Assembly: GCF_002095535.1 (NCBI RefSeq)
Contig: NZ_MLJI01000002.1
Coordinates: forward strand, 1,506-9,784
DNA from: Pantoea cypripedii
GTDB lineage: Bacteria > Pseudomonadota > Gammaproteobacteria > Enterobacterales > Enterobacteriaceae
DNA: 8,279 nucleotides
Direction of reading: 5' to 3'
The notes below the pieces were generated by a model. The model did no database searches. It had not been told where the DNA came from and saw only the letters and a program-made list of their open reading frames with translations. Shown one piece after another: positions 5,289 to 8,279 of this stretch; within the stretch, counting starts at the first letter, position 1; each line of letters begins with the position of its first letter. The translations under genes were made by a program, and so were the position numbers.

Positions 5289-6423
5289 TTTTCAAACCTT
5301 CCGTGTTGGTTGTGGCCAGCCATGCTTGAAACTATAATTGTTGTAGAAAAAATAACTATTAATTCAATGGATGTTAATAAAACATCTGTGGCGCCGTATA
5401 ACAGAATTGATATAGTGGATATACCCACAGGCCCAATAATAGATGGTTGGCTAACTTTAAATATCAGAATAAAGAAAAATAAGAACAACACAATCACCCC
5501 AAAAAGACCAAAGATAGATGCATATTGAATAAATTCATTATGCAGATGTACTCTAAGATATTGTGTTGCAGCTGACTTTTCTTTTGCATCATGCAAGTAT
5601 TCAGTAATTTCTTTATTGCGATGAGACTCACTCTGACCAAAAGGTGAATCACTAAAAGCAATTACTCCAAGCTTCCACATGCTGAACCTTGCGCCAAGCG
5701 AAGTATAATCATTACCGCGGTTATATTCCCCGATTTCTCGCATGGTAGCATCATATCGATCAATTATTATCTTTGAACTTGCGGCCATTACAACCATTAA
5801 TGATAATAGAGAAATAGTTAATATCTTTAGACTAAGAACCTTGTCTTTATACATCCAGGAAAGGAGCAGAAACAACCCAAGCGCAGGATGAAGAAACATA
5901 GCTGCGCGTGTCTGAGTCAGAAAGATCACATAGGTTGAGAGAACAAGGATAGCTGACTGAATGAAGTATTTATATTTTGATTTTAACTTCATTGCCATTA
6001 ATGCTGAAAAAGCTAACGTAAAGGCACTGTAAGCATATGCAGTTAATTTGCACGATTAATTCCAAGAAAAATGCGATCATCGCTATCAATTCCCTGGATA
6101 ACTCCAAAAGTACTTGCGGTTATGAAAGCCAAAGACATCATTGATATGATTAGTGTTGCGTTGGGCAATTTTTTTAGTTCGTCTTTACCGTTTAAGATAT
6201 AGAAAGCTATGACTGATGCTACTAACCATCTTTTGCCAGGGGTATATAGCAATTCTGAAGAAGTATTACCTGATAGATATTCAGACAGTACTGACCAACC
6301 CAAAAAAAGGAAAGATAGAAGCAAAAAAACCAAAGTGACATTTTTACGATTAAGAGTTTTTTTTAATGTTAAAGCGTTGAACAATAGTCCAGCTAGTGAT
6401 AAATATCCACACCAATAAAACAT
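5285..6423 (-). pseudogene. waaL: O-antigen ligase (WaaL-like), frameshifted
   Basis: An inner-membrane polytopic protein that would transfer undecaprenyl-linked O-antigen to lipid A-core in the periplasm. The 126-codon N-terminal frame (6423-6043) has about four membrane helices and ends IFLGINRAN-stop. The 237-residue C-terminal frame (from 5998, open further upstream) has more helices, a cytoplasmic TQTRAAM (R31), the periplasmic SLGARFSMWKLG block and HNEFIQYASIFGLFG (153-167), the conserved histidine motif of the Wzy_C/WaaL family. Adding one base near 6045-6049 gives NRANLTAYAYSAFTLAF, so a 1-nt deletion splits the gene. The reading frame extends upstream of 6423 to an ATG at 6504 but meets TGA at 6463-6465; repaired, the protein would be about 406 residues, normal for WaaL. 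It could also be a related Wzy polymerase, but the gene partner favours a ligase. Confidence 0.75.
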
Positions 6424-6598
6424 TACTCGCGAAGTTTTTTCATGAATGAATGCAATATACGTTCACGTTGCCGGAGGATATTTTAAAGGGAGAATTGAGA
6501 GCATTAAATTTTAACATAAAAAATGAATTATCTTCTTAGCGTACGTTTCCGTTCCATTGGCCCTCAAACCCCCTAAAGTAGAAAGGTCAAAAAACAAC

Positions 6599-6636
6599 CT
6601 TAACGTACAATAATTTTCGATATCCAAACTGACCCC
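6599..6636 (-). repeat. Tn3-family-type 38-bp terminal repeat, copy 2
   Basis: Minus-strand reading runs GGGGTCAGTTTGGATATCG from 6636 and ends ACGTTAAG at 6599, 38 bp in all. Both end motifs match Tn3 ends. It is in the same orientation as copy 1, with the outer end to the right and the element body to the left. The 60 bp to its left is more GC-rich than its surroundings and may be the inner side of the lost element. The bases just outside are AATAA; no matching 5-bp target duplication is seen in the window. Confidence 0.65.
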
Positions 6637-6639
6637 AAT

Positions 6640-6663
6640 AAAACGACCAGGATTATCTGGTCG
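6640..6663 (-). terminator. Minus-strand terminator upstream of waaL
   Basis: CGACCAG (6644-6650), loop GATTAT and CTGGTCG (6657-6663) form a perfect 7-bp stem that, read on the minus strand, runs into TTTT (6643-6640). It would stop minus-strand transcripts entering from the right, so the LPS unit would need a promoter within about 130 bp downstream of it. Confidence 0.45.
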
Positions 6664-6783
6664 ATCCTCCGGCATGAAACTGAATATCAACCAGCGTTGA
6701 GTTAAGGCTTGCCTATGAAAGTTGCAGCGTACTGAAAAAATGGTAACAGGTTGCACCTGCACAGTCGGAACTAGCTAGCTAGT
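6664..6783. other. Short non-coding junction segment
   Basis: This stretch joins the transposon-type end to the AT-rich region. It carries CAGGT-TGC-ACCTG (6747-6759) and the perfect 14-bp palindrome ACTAGCTAGCTAGT (6770-6783). The minus-strand open frame across it (6762-6511) crosses the 38-bp repeat and is most likely chance. Confidence 0.35.
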
Positions 6784-8180
6784 CCATATTCTTCATTAGT
6801 ATGTTTAGATTTAGTTTATAAATCTTAATTGAAAAAACTCACCAATTCTTTAAAAGATTCGCTTTTGAAATAATGAGCATACCTTTTGAACTAGGCGATA
6901 TTGATATTCAAATGGCTAGATTTGTATGTAGAAATTAATTTTTACGTTTTGAGTAAATATGTCTTCTTGAAATTCGTAAACATTATATTGCAATAAGTTT
7001 AATAATTTAGCTTTGTTGGTAGAACAGAAGGAAGTAAATCTCATATAAATAGATTAGTTCTTATCGATATTATTACTTTAAGCAATGACGATCTCCATTT
7101 GAGACTTTCAGGAACGTTTGTAACTAAAATTCATTCAATTCAAAATCTAATTTTTTTACAAACGTTACCGGCTGAACTTCAATAGATTTAAACTAACTCC
7201 ATTATGAATTAATATAAATAATTGATTTATATATATCTTTTGAAGATTTTCAGCCTGAAAACACCATCGATGAACTTATAAAATTGAATTAAAAACATCT
7301 ATTTAAATACAAATTAATGTTAACTTATAAACAACTCCGTTTTGAAGCGAACATATTCATAAGTAAAAAAGTATCGCGCGTGTGAATATATGGAATAAAA
7401 ATCTTTCAGTTTAGCTATAAAAAAACCAGATGGGAAAATGGAGAATCATATTTACTTCCTTTACCAATAGTATTCATTTTGACCTGAATTACAATTCAAC
7501 TATCCGGTGTTCGTTAGCAAAAAATCGTATTTAGCTATGACTTTCTAGTAGTTTTACCAAGCCATCAATCTAAATAATGATGATTGAGGTCTCTTATTAC
7601 TTCAGAGTTCAAATCAACTATTTATTTTTCGATTTAAAATCTAATTAACTGATTTAAGCTCGTATGATGTCTAAATACGCGTTATCTTAATCGAAGCTAA
7701 AAATTATTATCATCCAATAATTGAATTATATAACTAAAAGAGACAGTGACCGGTGATAAAAGCGAGCTTTCTAATATGTAATTTAGATAAAAATAATATT
7801 TAAAATTAATGCAAAGAAGAGGGAAGGGGATATATGACGATAAAATAATTTTATTTCAAGTGCTGATAACTTTAAATCTACTTGAGATACAGTTGCTGAC
7901 ATGATGATTCTCTTTCTGAGACTGATATTGTTCCTGAATATCTTTATTAAATTGACTCGTAAAGAGTGAAATAGATCTTGATGTTACAGTGTAACTTATT
8001 AATATTGTTTATTATCATATGGTTATCATGATTACTTTCACATCTTGCATTTAAAAATGGGAATTGGCATTCAATTATCAATTTTTGGATGTTTTTTAAA
8101 CAAATAAAGAAGTTCTGTAAAACTTGAATAAGACATGGTTAAGAATTGAGACTTAGATGAATGTTGATTGCATTTTTAGT
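6784..8180. other. AT-rich gene desert
   Basis: About 1.4 kb of very AT-rich DNA with stops in all frames. I find no frame longer than about 60 codons, no tRNA-like fold and no array of repeats. Small structures are an 11-bp perfect inverted repeat, AACGTTTGTAA (7113-7123) with TTACAAACGTT (7156-7166), and TTTTCAG-C-CTGAAAA (7247-7261). It could be decayed coding DNA or a spacer beside the second origin. Confidence 0.6.
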
Positions 8181-8182
8181 CA

Positions 8183-8269
8183 TTATCCACAGGATAGATC
8201 TAATGAAGTGGATCTTATATTGATCTAATAGGGATCTTATATATGATCTTTATAAAGATCTTAAAGATC
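8183..8269. other. Likely start of a second origin: DnaA box plus GATC cluster
   Basis: A perfect DnaA box TTATCCACA (8183-8191) is followed by seven GATC sites at 8197, 8211, 8222, 8233, 8245, 8257 and 8266. Their spacing of 9-14 bp is close to one helical turn. The repeated units are AT-rich (GATCTTATAT twice, GATCTAAT twice, palindrome GATCTTTATAAAGATC). A DnaA box beside Dam-site-bearing 13-mers or heptamers is the build of P1/RepFIB-type plasmid origins and of E. coli oriC, where Dam methylation and SeqA control firing and the repeats melt. An initiator gene and iterons would be expected to the right of the window. Which replicon family it belongs to cannot be read from here. Confidence 0.65.
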
Positions 8270-8279
8270 TAAGCATCAG

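Noticed and set aside
6511..6762. 83-codon minus-strand open frame
   Set aside because: It runs straight through the 38-bp transposon-type end and the hairpin at 6644-6663, so it is a chance frame across a junction.
6784..8180. CRISPR array or tRNA genes in the AT-rich stretch
   Set aside because: No regularly spaced direct repeats and no cloverleaf-like sequences were seen.

Overview
The window looks like part of a multi-replicon plasmid of a gamma-proteobacterium, most likely an enterobacterium. The best evidence is a complete IncFII-type replication unit at about 1881-3870. It has an antisense copy-control RNA on the minus strand, a Tap-like leader peptide overlapping repA, a 340-residue RepA of the IncFII/IncB/IncI1/IncL-M superfamily, a terminator, an AT-rich origin with DnaA boxes, and the palindrome-rich stretch that follows oriR in RepFIIA plasmids. 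I cannot name the species. Low coding density, several broken genes and large base-composition swings suggest an accessory or decaying plasmid, possibly from a host-associated strain.

Layout. 1-359 (minus): a damaged LuxR-type helix-turn-helix regulator running off the left edge. 650-1336 (minus): a PAS plus LuxR-type regulator with its own terminator. 1569-1793 (plus): a StbD-like (Phd/YefM-type) antitoxin with no toxin gene beside it. 1881-3870: the IncFII-like replicon. 3899-3936: a 38-bp Tn3-family-type terminal repeat. 4063-4491 (plus): a ProQ/FinO-family RNA-binding protein with a good promoter framed by an 8-bp inverted repeat. 4538-6423 or 6504 (minus): a two-gene LPS unit, an O-antigen ligase (WaaL-like) followed by a family 25 glycosyltransferase, each broken by one apparent 1-nt indel. 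6599-6636: a second copy of the 38-bp repeat in the same orientation. 6784-8180: about 1.4 kb of very AT-rich DNA with no recognisable gene. 8183-8269: a perfect DnaA box followed by seven GATC sites in 73 bp, which looks like the start of a second, Dam/SeqA-sensitive origin (P1/RepFIB or oriC style).

How the parts may work together. RepA is probably made only when the leader peptide is translated, and the minus-strand RNA blocks that translation. A FinO-family RNA chaperone 1 kb downstream could tune this or another antisense RNA; this is inference. The waaL-glycosyltransferase pair would alter the cell-surface polysaccharide if intact. The two direct 38-bp repeats bracket the finO-like/LPS block, so that block may have arrived through a Tn3-family element.

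Caution: several probable genes are interrupted by single-base indels, mostly at short homopolymers. Real decay and consensus-sequencing error cannot be told apart from this sequence alone.
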